From NCBI RefSeq assembly GCF_001613935.1, contig NZ_LQCI01000034.1, positions 411,031 to 475,030 on the forward strand: 64,000 nt of DNA, written 5' to 3'. Under the pieces are notes generated by a model. That model ran no database searches and had not been told where the DNA came from. It saw nothing but the letters and a program-made list of their open reading frames with translations. Shown in pieces: positions 50,300 through 59,550 of this stretch. The stretch's first letter is position 1; each line of letters starts with the position of its first letter. Made by a program: the position numbers and the translations under genes. This DNA comes from Amycolatopsis regifaucium (GTDB taxonomy: Bacteria; Actinomycetota; Actinomycetes; Mycobacteriales; Pseudonocardiaceae).

Positions 50300-51120
50300 C
50301 CTTGACCGCCGTTCGTCGCCGCCATCGGCTCGGGTTCGACATCGAACCGCTCCAGGGTCTCCTGGCTCATGTTCTCGAACGGGTCGCGCCCCTTGTAGCC
50401 GGTGAGCACCTCGCGCAGCGAACCGCGCTGCTTGATGTGCCCTTCGTCCATCCAGATGGCGGAATCGCAGAGCTCGAAGAGGAACTCGTCCGAGTGGCTG
50501 GCGAACACCAGGATGCCGGACCGCTTCACGAGATCCTTCAGCCGATCCTTCGCCTTGTTGAGGAACGCCGCGTCGACCGCGCCGATGCCCTCGTCGAGGA
50601 TCAGGATCTCCGGGTCGATCGAGGTGACCACGCCCAGCGCCAGCCGGACGCGCATACCGGTCGAGTACGTCCGGAGCGGCATCTGGAGATAGTCGCCGAG
50701 TTCGGTGAATTCCGCGATGTCGTCGACACGCTGTTCCATCTGTTTCGCGGTCATTCCGAGGAACAGGCCGCGGATGATGATGTTCTCGAGCCCGGAGATC
50801 TCCGGGTCCATGCCGATGCCGAGGTCGAAGACCGGCGCGATCTTGCCGGAAATCCTCGCTGAACCGCGCGTGGGCTCGTAGATCCCGGACAACAGCCGCA
50901 GGAGCGTCGACTTTCCGGCGCCGTTGTGGCCGACCAGGCCGACCCGGTCGCCTTCCCGCAAGGACAAGGAAACGTCGTGGAGGGCTTCGATGATCGGCAC
51001 CTTGCTTTCGGTGCCGATCTTGCCGCCGACCTTTCCCAGCACCTTCTTCTTCATGGAGCGGGTCTTCGCGTCGAAAATGGGAAAGTCGACGTAGGCGTTG
51101 TGCACATCAATGCTGACCAT
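50296..51120 (-). CDS. wzt: Polysaccharide ABC exporter ATPase (Wzt-like)
   Basis: A 274-residue ATPase: Walker A GHNGAGKST (about 82-90), Q-loop, signature LRTYSTGMRVRLAL, Walker B ILILDEGIGAVD and switch His in FASHSDE. It has no C-terminal carbohydrate-binding domain. With Wzm it exports lipid-linked galactan across the membrane (Rv3781-like). Between wzm and glfT1, with a 3-base gap to the former. Confidence 0.95.
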   Translation of the reverse strand: MVSIDVHNAYVDFPIFDAKTRSMKKKVLGKVGGKIGTESKVPIIEALHDVSLSLREGDRVGLVGHNGAGKSTLLRLLSGIYEPTRGSARISGKIAPVFDLGIGMDPEISGLENIIIRGLFLGMTAKQMEQRVDDIAEFTELGDYLQMPLRTYSTGMRVRLALGVVTSIDPEILILDEGIGAVDAAFLNKAKDRLKDLVKRSGILVFASHSDEFLFELCDSAIWMDEGHIKQRGSLREVLTGYKGRDPFENMSQETLERFDVEPEPMAATNGGQG

Positions 51121-51123
51121 CTG

Positions 51124-52068
51124 TCACACCCAATAAGAGACGCGGGAACGGTAATTGCGCATCGCGACCAGCGCGAGGCCCCAGCCGATGACGGTGATGC
51201 CCAGCACCACGTACCAGCTGTTGATGCTGACGGCCTGGCCGATCAGTGGCGCGCGAACTATCTGGATGAAGTGGAAGAGCGGGTTGCCGTAGACGAACGG
51301 CAAGGCCCACGAAACGCCGACACGGGCGCCGCCCGCCATCAGCTGGTCGATCGGCCACACGATCGGCGTCATGTAGAAGAGCAGCTGGATGATCGAGTTG
51401 ATCACCTGCGGGATGTCGCGGTACCGCGTCGAGATGATACCCAGCAACAGGGTGACCCAGCCGGCGTTCAAAGCGAGCACCAGGATGCCCGGGATGGCGC
51501 TCAGCGAGTACCAGCCGATGCCGGGGTGGCACAGGAGACCATCGGCGCACGCGCCGCTCATGGCGTACTGATGGTCCAGGCTGGTGAAGAAGATCGCGAC
51601 CACGATGACGTAGACGATCAAGTTGTGGGCCAGCATCAGGGTCTGTCGCCAGACCGTCCGGAGCACGTACACCGAAAGCGGCGCCGGGAGCTGTTTGATC
51701 AGCCCCTCGTTGGAGATGAAGGTCTCCATGCCCTCGGAAAGGCAGCCGCTGATGAAGCCCCAGACGATGAAGCCGGTGCTGATGTAGGGCAGGAACGTCG
51801 CCGTCGGCAGGTTGAACAACTGTGAGTACAGGAGTCCGAGGCCGAGTGCGATGACACCCTGGCTGATGGTGATCCAGAACGGGCCGATCACCGAGCGGCG
51901 ATAGCGCTGCTTGATGTCCTGCCAGCCGAGGTGTCCCCACAGCTCTTTGGCGGCGAAACCGGTCTTGATGTCGGCGAACGCGCGCGAAAAGGTCTTGCTG
52001 TCCGAGATCGGCGGAACCGAGGTCGGCGCAGCACCGTCGGCGGCGTGAACCGTGCTGGTGGCATGCAC
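51124..52068 (-). CDS. wzm: Polysaccharide ABC exporter permease (Wzm-like)
   Basis: An ABC-2-type permease of 314 residues with six helices. LGWQDIKQRYRRSVIGPFW and the NLPTATFLPYISTGFIVW region are typical of Wzm/RfbD exporters. GTG 52068 is preferred: ATG 52170 would add 34 residues rich in Pro/Arg and leave only 2 bases to the divergent gene. It exports the galactan product with Wzt (Rv3783-like). Confidence 0.92.
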   Translation of the reverse strand: MHATSTVHAADGAAPTSVPPISDSKTFSRAFADIKTGFAAKELWGHLGWQDIKQRYRRSVIGPFWITISQGVIALGLGLLYSQLFNLPTATFLPYISTGFIVWGFISGCLSEGMETFISNEGLIKQLPAPLSVYVLRTVWRQTLMLAHNLIVYVIVVAIFFTSLDHQYAMSGACADGLLCHPGIGWYSLSAIPGILVLALNAGWVTLLLGIISTRYRDIPQVINSIIQLLFYMTPIVWPIDQLMAGGARVGVSWALPFVYGNPLFHFIQIVRAPLIGQAVSINSWYVVLGITVIGWGLALVAMRNYRSRVSYWV

Positions 52069-52172
52069 GGGAACGAGGGTACCGATGGGGCGCACGGTGC
52101 CTGGGCCACCCCGGGCGGAGCGCTTCCGTGCGCCCGCTCCGGTGACGGTGGGTGCGGCGTTACGATGCACGA

Positions 52173-53420
52173 ATGCCGGCCCCCGACAGTACGGCTCCGG
52201 TCCCGGAGCCCGCCCGGCGCGCGTTGTATTACCTTGTCGCGCCGGTCGGTCACCCCAATTACGGTGACGAGCTCATCGCCGCGAGTTGGCTCCGGCATCT
52301 GGCTGAAGTGGCCCCGGACGCGGATGTGTGGGTGGACACCCACTCGCCCGGTCCGGCGGCCGTGCTGCTCGACGGGCTGCATCCGCGCGCGAAGTTCACC
52401 GACACCCTCTGGCGGCTCTGCTGGGAGGTCGCGTCCGAGGAGCCTTGGCAGGCCGCCGCGTGGGTCCGCGAGGCCGTCCACAACCCCGGGATGATGCCGA
52501 GGCTGCACCATGGCATCGAGCTGCTGGCCGAGGTGGACGTCATCCACGTCGTCGGCGGTGGCTACATCAACAAGCTCTGGCCGAAACAGATCGGTCTCTT
52601 GGCGGGTGCCGCCGCGGCCGTCGAGCGGTCCGGCGGCCGGGCGGCGATGACGGGACAGGGCCTGCTGCCCGCCTGCGACGACGTCACGCCGTTGCTGCGC
52701 GCGCTCGCCGACCGGTTCGAGATCGTGGAAGTCCGTGACGCCGCCTCAGCGGAGCTGCTGGACGTGCCGGTGGGGCTCGACGACGCCTTCATCGGCATCG
52801 GCCCGCACCTCTACGAGGCCACCGAAGACCTGCCCGAGGTCATGCTCTGCCTTCAATCCGACCTCGTCGAGGTGGGGATCGGCAAGCTGGCGGGCGCGGT
52901 GCTCTCGATGCTGCGGTCATGGAAGATCCCGCCGGAGAAGGTCGGCGTCGTCGAAGGGGTCCCTCGCGTCGACCGTGAGGTGTTCGCGCTTCTCGAGCGA
53001 GAACTGCCCGGCGCCCGGTTCTATCCGTTTTCGCACATCTGGACCCACGGGCTCCCGGCCGCGTCCCACCAGACCTGGATCTCCACCAGGTTCCACCTGC
53101 ACATGCTGGCGTCCGCCGCGGGGGCGTCGGGGGTCGCGGTGTCGATCCACCCCGACTACTACGCGACGAAACACCGCTCCCTGGCCGCGCTCGGTTCCAA
53201 CTGGACCCTGCTGGAAGACCTGAACCAGGTGCCGGATCGCCCGAAGGAGGGCGGTTACGCCCCCGAGGTGCTCGCGAACTTCAAGAGGGTGAAGGTGGAG
53301 CTGGCGAAGTCCATCTACGCCCCCGTGATCCGCCCCGAGCCGGAGCCCGAAGCGCCCGCGGAAGAACCCCCGATGGCGCCCCCACGACGTCGTCGATGGT
53401 CCCGAATCATCCGAGGTTGA
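52173..53420 (+). CDS. Polysaccharide pyruvyl transferase family protein
   Basis: A 415-residue protein of the CsaB/PS_pyruv_trans fold. GHPNYGDELIAASWLRHL at the N-terminus, VVGGGYINKLWP (GGG loop), MTGQGLLPACDD and VRDAASAELLD match the family. The C-terminal tail is Pro/Glu-rich then basic (RRRRWSRII). Such enzymes transfer pyruvate ketals from PEP onto sugars. It is divergent from the galactan exporter permease (104 bases apart), so a pyruvylated wall glycan is a natural hypothesis. Confidence 0.88.
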   Translation: MPAPDSTAPVPEPARRALYYLVAPVGHPNYGDELIAASWLRHLAEVAPDADVWVDTHSPGPAAVLLDGLHPRAKFTDTLWRLCWEVASEEPWQAAAWVREAVHNPGMMPRLHHGIELLAEVDVIHVVGGGYINKLWPKQIGLLAGAAAAVERSGGRAAMTGQGLLPACDDVTPLLRALADRFEIVEVRDAASAELLDVPVGLDDAFIGIGPHLYEATEDLPEVMLCLQSDLVEVGIGKLAGAVLSMLRSWKIPPEKVGVVEGVPRVDREVFALLERELPGARFYPFSHIWTHGLPAASHQTWISTRFHLHMLASAAGASGVAVSIHPDYYATKHRSLAALGSNWTLLEDLNQVPDRPKEGGYAPEVLANFKRVKVELAKSIYAPVIRPEPEPEAPAEEPPMAPPRRRRWSRIIRG

Positions 53421-53459
53421 GGACCGTAACCGTCCTCGATCCTCCCTAACGTCGGGTTC

Positions 53460-54635
53460 ATGACCGAAGACGTCACGCCGTTCAAGATCGCCGTCCCCCA
53501 GCGAGATCTGGACGATCTCGCCGCCCGCCTGGCGAACACCCGCTGGCCCGACCAGCTCGACGGCGTCGGCTGGGGCCTCGGCACGCCGCTCGGTTACCTC
53601 CAGGACCTCGCCGAGTACTGGCGGCTCCGCTACGACTGGCGGACGCACGAGGAGCGCCTCAACGGCTTCCCCGGCTTCATGACGAACATCGACGGCGCGA
53701 ACGTCCACTTCCTCCACCTCCGGTCGCCGGAGGTGGAGGCGACGTCGCTCGTGCTCACCCACGGCTGGCCGGGGTCCATCGTGGAATTCCTCGACGTCAT
53801 CGGGCCCCTGTCCGATCCGCGTGCGTACGGCGGCGACCCCGAGGACGCGTTCCACGTCGTCGTGCCCTCGCTGCCCGGGTTCGGCTTCTCCGGGCCGACG
53901 ACCGAAGCGAACTGGGGTCCCGACCGGGTCGCCGACGCGTGGCCGGTGCTGATGTCGCGGCTCGGCTACGAACGCTTCGGCCTGCACGGCGGCGACTGGG
54001 GCGCGATCGTGTCGCGTCAGATCGGCGTCCGGTACCCGGAGCGGGTGATCGGCGCCCACCTGACGATGCTCCCGAGCGCGGTACCGGAATCGGAGGCCGA
54101 TCTCGAAGGACTCACCGGCGACGAACGCGCGCGAGGTGAGGCGGCGCTGGCGCGCGGGCGGGAGTTCCAGTACGGCGAGCTGGGCTACGCGATGATCCAG
54201 GCGACCAAGCCGCAAACGCTTGCCTACGGGCTCACCGACTCGCCTGCCGGGCAACTCGGCTGGCTGATGGAAAAGTTCAAGTCCTATTCGGACTCACGTG
54301 ACGTTCCCGAAGACGCGATCGACCGCGACGATCTGCTGACCAACGTGATGCTCTACTGGCTCACCGGCACCGCGAACTCGTCGTCGCGGATCTACGCCGC
54401 GCTGGGCGGGGCCTGGGGTGAGGAGCCGCCGAGGTCCACTGTGCCCACCGGGGTCGCGGTGTTCCCGAAGGACACCGGCCTCCCGATCCGGCGGCTCGCC
54501 GAGCGGACCGACAACATCGTGCACTGGTCCACTCCGGACCGCGGCGGTCACTTCCCGGGGCTGGAGGTGCCGGACCTGCTCATCGGGGACCTGCGGGCCT
54601 TCTTCCGCACGCTGCGCGACCCGCGGCGCAAGTAG
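53460..54635 (+). CDS. Epoxide hydrolase (EHN-type alpha/beta hydrolase)
   Basis: A 391-residue protein with the N-terminal EHN extension (FKIAVPQRDLDDLAARLANTRWP), HGWPGS as the oxyanion motif, GGDWGA with the nucleophilic Asp and GGHFPG with the catalytic His near the C-terminus. The WYWRTHEERLN-type lid linker is present. It opens epoxides to diols in the cytoplasm. It is not part of a visible pathway here. Confidence 0.92.
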   Translation: MTEDVTPFKIAVPQRDLDDLAARLANTRWPDQLDGVGWGLGTPLGYLQDLAEYWRLRYDWRTHEERLNGFPGFMTNIDGANVHFLHLRSPEVEATSLVLTHGWPGSIVEFLDVIGPLSDPRAYGGDPEDAFHVVVPSLPGFGFSGPTTEANWGPDRVADAWPVLMSRLGYERFGLHGGDWGAIVSRQIGVRYPERVIGAHLTMLPSAVPESEADLEGLTGDERARGEAALARGREFQYGELGYAMIQATKPQTLAYGLTDSPAGQLGWLMEKFKSYSDSRDVPEDAIDRDDLLTNVMLYWLTGTANSSSRIYAALGGAWGEEPPRSTVPTGVAVFPKDTGLPIRRLAERTDNIVHWSTPDRGGHFPGLEVPDLLIGDLRAFFRTLRDPRRK

Positions 54636-54834
54636 TCGGCTAGCTGTCCCGGGGCCGGCTGCTCTTCAGCGTCCACAAGGGACACCTTCTGTCGACTTGG
54701 TGCCCGATTGATGTTTCCATGTACGCCTACTCGAATATTCGCAAATCACCTAAATCGGGCGCTGTGGATTCGAGTCTTCACGGACACGCAATCGGGTCGC
54801 CCCGCGCCCTCCCTCAGAACTCCGGACGAAAGCC

Positions 54835-54887
54835 GCAATGAAGGGGCCTTTCATCGCAAAATTTGCGATGAAAGGCCCCTTCATTGC
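54835..54887. repeat. Family-A hairpin repeat, perfect 23-bp stem
   Basis: Arms at 54835-54857 and 54865-54887 pair perfectly around AAAATTT. The whole 53-base sequence is identical to the copy at 59480-59532. It lies in the 285-base convergent gap after the epoxide hydrolase, which otherwise holds nothing recognisable. Confidence 0.9.
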
Positions 54888-54920
54888 GCGCTGGTGAGGT
54901 GTCAGCGGGCCGGTGACACC

Positions 54921-55520
54921 TCAGAGGTACTGACCCGGCCCGTGCGACTCGCCGCCGGCTCCGTGGCCGCCCAGAGCGGTGCCGCCGGCGGAAGGCCCCG
55001 CCGGGAGCCCGCGGCGCATCTGCTCCAGCTGCACCCGCGCGGCCATCTGCTGCGCGAACAGCGCGGTCTGGATGCCGCTGAACAGCCCCTCCAGCCACCC
55101 GACCAGCTGAGCCTGCGCGATCCGCAGTTCGGCGTCCGACGGCGTCGAGTTCTCGGTGAAGGGCCGGACCAGCCGCTCCAGCTCGTGCTGCAGCTCCGGC
55201 GCCAGCGCCTGCTCCAGCTCGCGGATCGAGGTCTGGTGGATCTCGCGCACCCGCGTGCGGCTGGCGTCGTCCAGCGGCGCGGCGCGGACCTCCTCCAGGA
55301 GCTGCTTGATCATCGTGCCGATCCGCATCACCTTGGCGGGTTCTTCGACGAGGTCGCCGAGCGACTCCTCGCCGCCGCCGCCCTCGCCCTGCTCTCCGGA
55401 GGAGGCGAGGCGCGCGGTGCCGACCGGAGTGCCGTCGGGACCGACGACCACCACGTGCGGTGAGGACTCTCCGCCGCCGTCACCGGGGGTGGTCGATTCG
55501 CGGAAATCAGGGTCGGTCAT
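54921..55520 (-). CDS. bpa: Bacterial proteasome activator Bpa (PafE)
   Basis: A 199-residue helical protein of the DUF2587 family, homologous to Rv3780. The core helices carry EEPAKVMRIGTMIKQLLEEVR, SELRIAQAQLVGWLEGLF and MAARVQLEQMRRGLP; the C-terminus ends GPGQYL, matching the conserved GQYL tail that docks into the 20S proteasome and opens its gate. It forms a ring that feeds unfolded proteins to the proteasome. Start at ATG 55520. Confidence 0.96.
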   Translation of the reverse strand: MTDPDFRESTTPGDGGGESSPHVVVVGPDGTPVGTARLASSGEQGEGGGGEESLGDLVEEPAKVMRIGTMIKQLLEEVRAAPLDDASRTRVREIHQTSIRELEQALAPELQHELERLVRPFTENSTPSDAELRIAQAQLVGWLEGLFSGIQTALFAQQMAARVQLEQMRRGLPAGPSAGGTALGGHGAGGESHGPGQYL

Positions 55521-55663
55521 GTGCTCCATCCTGGCCTACGTCGGGCACAAAGCGCAGCGTGGTTTTCGGCGCCGTCTCCGAGCGTAGCGGGAATCGTCGC
55601 GCCCCGTGGTCGGGCACCCAACCCCGGGTAAAACGCCAAACCGCACGTCCGTACGGTGTCCCC

Positions 55664-56863
55664 ATGGCGTTCGACGTCGCTCGTATCCGTGGGTTGTTTC
55701 CCGCGCTGGGTGACGGCTGGATTCACTTCGACGGCGCCGCCGGAATGCTCGTACCTGAACAGGTCGCTTCGGCCGTATCCACGGCCATGCGCGCTCCGGT
55801 GTCCGGACCGGGCGGAGCGTTTCCGGCCTCCCAGCGTGCGGAAAGCATTGTCACGGCCGCTCGCCGGGCGGTCGCCGACCTCGTCGGCGCCGACCCGGCC
55901 GGAGTCGTGCTCGGGCCCAACGCGCCCGATCTCATCCGCCGTCTCGTCGACGCGATGGCCGACCGCTGGACGATCGGCGACGAGGTCGTCGTCTCCCGGC
56001 TCGACGAGGAGGCCAACCTCGCGCCATGGCGCCGCGCCGCCAAACGCGTCGGCGCGGTCGTGCGCTGGGGCGAGATCGACATCGAGACCTGCGAGCTGCC
56101 CGCGTGGCAGTACGAGAATCTCGTTTCCGCGCGCACCAAGGCCGTCGCGGTCACCCTGGCGTCCGGTTCGGTCGGCACCCGGCCCGACGTCCCGACGGTG
56201 ATCGAGTTCGCCAAACGCGTCGGCGCGCTGGTCGTCGTCGACGCCACGTACGCGGCGCCGTTCGTGCCGCTGGACCTCAACGCGCTCGGCGCCGACGTGA
56301 TGGTGGTTTCGGCGCAGGCCTGGGGCGGGCCGTCGGTGGGGGCGCTGGTGTTCCGCGACCCCGAACTGCTCGAACGCCTGCCGTCGGTCTCGCTCGACCC
56401 CGCCGCGCGCGGTCCGGCCCGGATGGAGCTCGGGCCGCACGCGTATCCGTTGCTGGCGGGCCTGATCGCGTCGATCGACTATCTGGCCGGTCTGGACGAC
56501 GCCGCGATGGGCTCGCGGCGCGAGCGGCTGGTGACGTCGCTGGGTTCGGCGAAGTCATACCACGCGGGGCTTCTGGCGCAGCTGTCCACGGAACTGCGTT
56601 CGCTGCGGCACGTCATGGTCATCGGTGACGCCATGCGCCGGATTCCCGCGCTGGCCTTCGCCGTCGCGGGCAAGAAGGCGCCCGAGGTCGCGGAGTACCT
56701 GGCGTCCCAAGGACTCTGCGCCTTCGCCGACGACGGCACCAGCGGCGTCTTCGGCTCGCTGGGCGCCGCCGAAGTCGGCGGCGCCGTGCGGATCGGCCTC
56801 GCGCACTACTCGAACGTCTTCGAGGTCAATCAGCTCGTCCGGGTGCTGGAAGAGATCCGTTAA
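55664..56863 (+). CDS. Aminotransferase class-V-fold protein lacking the PLP lysine (Rv3778c-like)
   Basis: A 399-residue protein with the NifS/SufS fold: N-terminal FDGAAGMLVPEQV, PLP-phosphate region, VVVDATYAAPF with the PLP-contacting Asp193, and closing VRIGLAHYSN. At the usual SAHK-x-xGP Schiff-base site the sequence is SAQAWGGP (216-223), so the lysine is Ala. The His-His of EHHAN is also changed to EEAN (about 116-118). It therefore looks like a non-catalytic or altered member. Its end overlaps the convergent oxidoreductase. Confidence 0.85.
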   Translation: MAFDVARIRGLFPALGDGWIHFDGAAGMLVPEQVASAVSTAMRAPVSGPGGAFPASQRAESIVTAARRAVADLVGADPAGVVLGPNAPDLIRRLVDAMADRWTIGDEVVVSRLDEEANLAPWRRAAKRVGAVVRWGEIDIETCELPAWQYENLVSARTKAVAVTLASGSVGTRPDVPTVIEFAKRVGALVVVDATYAAPFVPLDLNALGADVMVVSAQAWGGPSVGALVFRDPELLERLPSVSLDPAARGPARMELGPHAYPLLAGLIASIDYLAGLDDAAMGSRRERLVTSLGSAKSYHAGLLAQLSTELRSLRHVMVIGDAMRRIPALAFAVAGKKAPEVAEYLASQGLCAFADDGTSGVFGSLGAAEVGGAVRIGLAHYSNVFEVNQLVRVLEEIR

Positions 56864-57837
56864 GACTTCGCCGCCAGCAGGACCTTGCCGAATACCGTGC
56901 CCTCTTCGAGCGCGCGGTGCGCGGACGCCGCTTCGGCCATCGGGAGGACCTGTCCGACGATCGGCTTCACCGAACCCTGCTCCACCAGCGGCCACAGCCG
57001 TTCGCGGACGTCGGCGACGATCGCCGCCTTCTGCTCCAGCGGCCGCGACCGCAGCCCGGCGGCGTATACGCTCACGCGTTTGCCCAGCAGCTTGCCGATG
57101 TTCAGCTCGCCCTTGACCCCGCCCTGCATGCCGATGATCACCAGCCTGCCGTCCGCTTTCAGCGCGTCGATGTTGCGGTCGAGGTACTTCGCGCCCATGT
57201 TGTCGAGGATGACGTCCGCGCCGCCGGTCTCGGCGCGCAGGACCGCCACGCAGTCCTGCTCCTTGTAGTTGATCGCGATGTCGGCGCCGAGCTGACGGCA
57301 GCTCTCCAGCCGCTCCTCCGATCCGGCGGTCACGGCGACCGTCGCGCCGAGCGCCTTGGCGACCTGGATCGCGTGCGTGCCGATCCCGCCGGCTCCGCCG
57401 TGGACGAGCAGGACCTCGCCCTCGGACAGCCGGGCATGCATCACCACATTCGCCCAAACCGTGCACGCGACTTCGGGCAGTCCGGCGGCCGCGAGTAATT
57501 CGACTTCGGCGGGAAGCGGGAGCAGTTGTCCGGCCGGGACGGCCACCTTTTGTCCATAGCCGCCACCGGCGAGCAAAGCACAAACCTCGTCCCCGATTCG
57601 CCATCCTTCGACGCCTTCGCCGATTTCGGCGATCGTGCCCGAACATTCGAGGCCGATAATTTCGCTGGCACCCGGCGGAGGAGGATAGTGACCCTGGCGT
57701 TGCAGCAGGTCAGCACGGTTGACCGCACTCGCCGCGACGTCGATGACCACTTCACCTTCGCCCGCTGTCGGATCGGGCACTTCGGTCCATTCGAGAACGT
57801 CGGGATCGCCGGGCTCACGGATGGTGATCGCATACAT
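56860..57837 (-). CDS. NAD(P)H:quinone oxidoreductase, zeta-crystallin type (Rv3777-like)
   Basis: A 325-residue medium-chain dehydrogenase/reductase without zinc ligands. It has VNRADLLQRQGHYPPPPG, the GLECSG segment, the NADP motif VHGGAGGIGTHAIQVAKALGA (about 145-165) and the C-terminal GKVLLAAK. ATG 57837 is preferred; ATG 57849 is possible. In mycobacteria the same neighbour pair Rv3777-Rv3778c lies next to Rv3780, so this order is conserved. Confidence 0.92.
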   Translation of the reverse strand: MYAITIREPGDPDVLEWTEVPDPTAGEGEVVIDVAASAVNRADLLQRQGHYPPPPGASEIIGLECSGTIAEIGEGVEGWRIGDEVCALLAGGGYGQKVAVPAGQLLPLPAEVELLAAAGLPEVACTVWANVVMHARLSEGEVLLVHGGAGGIGTHAIQVAKALGATVAVTAGSEERLESCRQLGADIAINYKEQDCVAVLRAETGGADVILDNMGAKYLDRNIDALKADGRLVIIGMQGGVKGELNIGKLLGKRVSVYAAGLRSRPLEQKAAIVADVRERLWPLVEQGSVKPIVGQVLPMAEAASAHRALEEGTVFGKVLLAAKS

Positions 57838-57917
57838 ACAAACGACCATATCCCGGTGTCGTAAAGTCCGCCGAACGTCGGTTGACCTGTGGCGCAAACC
57901 ACACAAAGGTGACGCCC

Positions 57918-59465
57918 ATGTCATATTCGCGAAGAAGCATTGTTCCCTCGATCGTGGTGATGGCCACCGCCGCGCTCACGGTCGGGATGGCTCCCGCTGC
58001 GACGGCCGTCACGGGAATCGACGGACCCGCGCTGGCTAAGCAGCTCGTCACGAAGGTCGACGTGAACAACGTCAACCGGCACCTGATCGCGTTGCAGCGG
58101 ATCTCGGACGCGACCGGTGGCCGCCGCGCGGCCAGCACCGAGGGCCACAAGCGGTCCGCGGAGTACGTCGCCACGAAGCTGGAACAGGCCGGGTACACCG
58201 TCACCCGGCAGGAATTCCCCTTCACCTACGCGGAAACCCTCGCCGAGAAGCTGACGGTCGCGGGCGCGGACGTCCCGATCATCATCATGTCCTACAGCCC
58301 CTCCACGCCCGCCGGTGGAATCACCGCCCCGCTCGCGGTGGTCCCGGTCGACGACACCAGCGGCTGCGAGGCGGCCGACTACGCGGGCGGTGTCGCCGGC
58401 AAGATCGCGCTGATCCAGCGCGGCGGCTGCTCCTTCGCGCAGAAGCAGGCGACAGCCGCCGAGGCCGGCGCCGTCGGCGCGATCGTCTACAACAACGTTC
58501 CGGGCCCGGTCAACGGCACCCTGGGCGACCCGGCCGCGGGCAAGATCCCGACCGGTGGCATCACCCAGGCCGACGGACAGGCGCTCGCCGCCAAGAACGG
58601 CGCCTCGGTCACCCTCGATCTGCGTGCCTTCCAGGAGGCGCGGACCAGCTACAACGTCATCGCCGAGACCAAGACCGGTCGCAAGGACAACGTCGTGATG
58701 CTCGGCGCCCACCTCGACAGCGTCACCGAGGGCCCCGGCATCAACGACAACGGCACCGGCTCCGCCGCGCTGCTGGAAACCGCGCTTCAGCTGGGCAGCA
58801 AGCCCAAGGCCGGCAACGCCGTCCGCTTCGGCTGGTGGAGCGCCGAGGAGTTCGGGCTGGTCGGCTCGACCCACTACGTCAACTCGCTGAGCTTCGAGCA
58901 GCAGCTCGACATCGCGCTCTACCTGAACTACGACATGATCGGCTCGCCGAACGCCGCGTACTTCGCCTACGACGGTGACGACTCCGACGGTGTCGGCGCG
59001 GGCGCGGGCCCGTACGGTTCGGCGCAGCTCGAGAAGACCCTCGTGGACTACCTCGAGAAGGGCAAGGGCGTCCCGGTCGAGGGCACGGACTTCACCGGCC
59101 GTTCGGACTACGGCCAGTTCATCGCGGTCGGCATTCCGGCCGGTGGCCTGTTCACCGGCGCCGAAGGCGTGAAGACCGCGGCTCAGGCGGCGAAGTGGGG
59201 CGGAAGCGCCAACGTTCCTTACGACAAGTGCTACCACCAGGCCTGTGACAACCTCGGCAACGTCGACCGCGTCGCGCTCGAGCGCAACTCGGACGCCGTC
59301 GCCTGGGCGCTGGGCGTGTACGCGACCAGCACCGAGAACATCAACGGTGTCCCGGCCGGCAAGGCCGCGAAGCCGACCGCCGTTCGCGCGGCCGAGCGGT
59401 CCGCGCAGCGGAGCATGACGGCTTCGGTGCAGGCTGACGACCACCATGGTGTGGTCGCCGCGTAG
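57918..59465 (+). CDS. Secreted M28 aminopeptidase with PA domain
   Basis: A 515-residue Streptomyces-type aminopeptidase. A signal peptide ends near residue 30 (PAATA), an inserted PA domain spans about 135-230 (GKIALIQRGGCSFAQKQ), and the M28 core has GAHLDSV, GINDNGTGS, SAEEFGLVGS, NYDMIGS and CYHQACD, supplying the His/Asp/Glu/Asp/His zinc ligands and catalytic Glu. A C-terminal Ala/Ser tail follows. It releases N-terminal residues outside the cell. Confidence 0.94.
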   Translation: MSYSRRSIVPSIVVMATAALTVGMAPAATAVTGIDGPALAKQLVTKVDVNNVNRHLIALQRISDATGGRRAASTEGHKRSAEYVATKLEQAGYTVTRQEFPFTYAETLAEKLTVAGADVPIIIMSYSPSTPAGGITAPLAVVPVDDTSGCEAADYAGGVAGKIALIQRGGCSFAQKQATAAEAGAVGAIVYNNVPGPVNGTLGDPAAGKIPTGGITQADGQALAAKNGASVTLDLRAFQEARTSYNVIAETKTGRKDNVVMLGAHLDSVTEGPGINDNGTGSAALLETALQLGSKPKAGNAVRFGWWSAEEFGLVGSTHYVNSLSFEQQLDIALYLNYDMIGSPNAAYFAYDGDDSDGVGAGAGPYGSAQLEKTLVDYLEKGKGVPVEGTDFTGRSDYGQFIAVGIPAGGLFTGAEGVKTAAQAAKWGGSANVPYDKCYHQACDNLGNVDRVALERNSDAVAWALGVYATSTENINGVPAGKAAKPTAVRAAERSAQRSMTASVQADDHHGVVAA

Positions 59466-59479
59466 TAGCTCCCTCAAGT

Positions 59480-59532
59480 GCAATGAAGGGGCCTTTCATC
59501 GCAAAATTTGCGATGAAAGGCCCCTTCATTGC
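59480..59532. repeat. Family-A hairpin repeat, perfect 23-bp stem
   Basis: Identical over 53 bases to the copy at 54835-54887. It lies in the 85-base gap between two convergent peptidase genes, 14 bases after the aminopeptidase stop. Confidence 0.9.
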
Positions 59533-59550
59533 GTCTCCGAAGCGCGAAAC

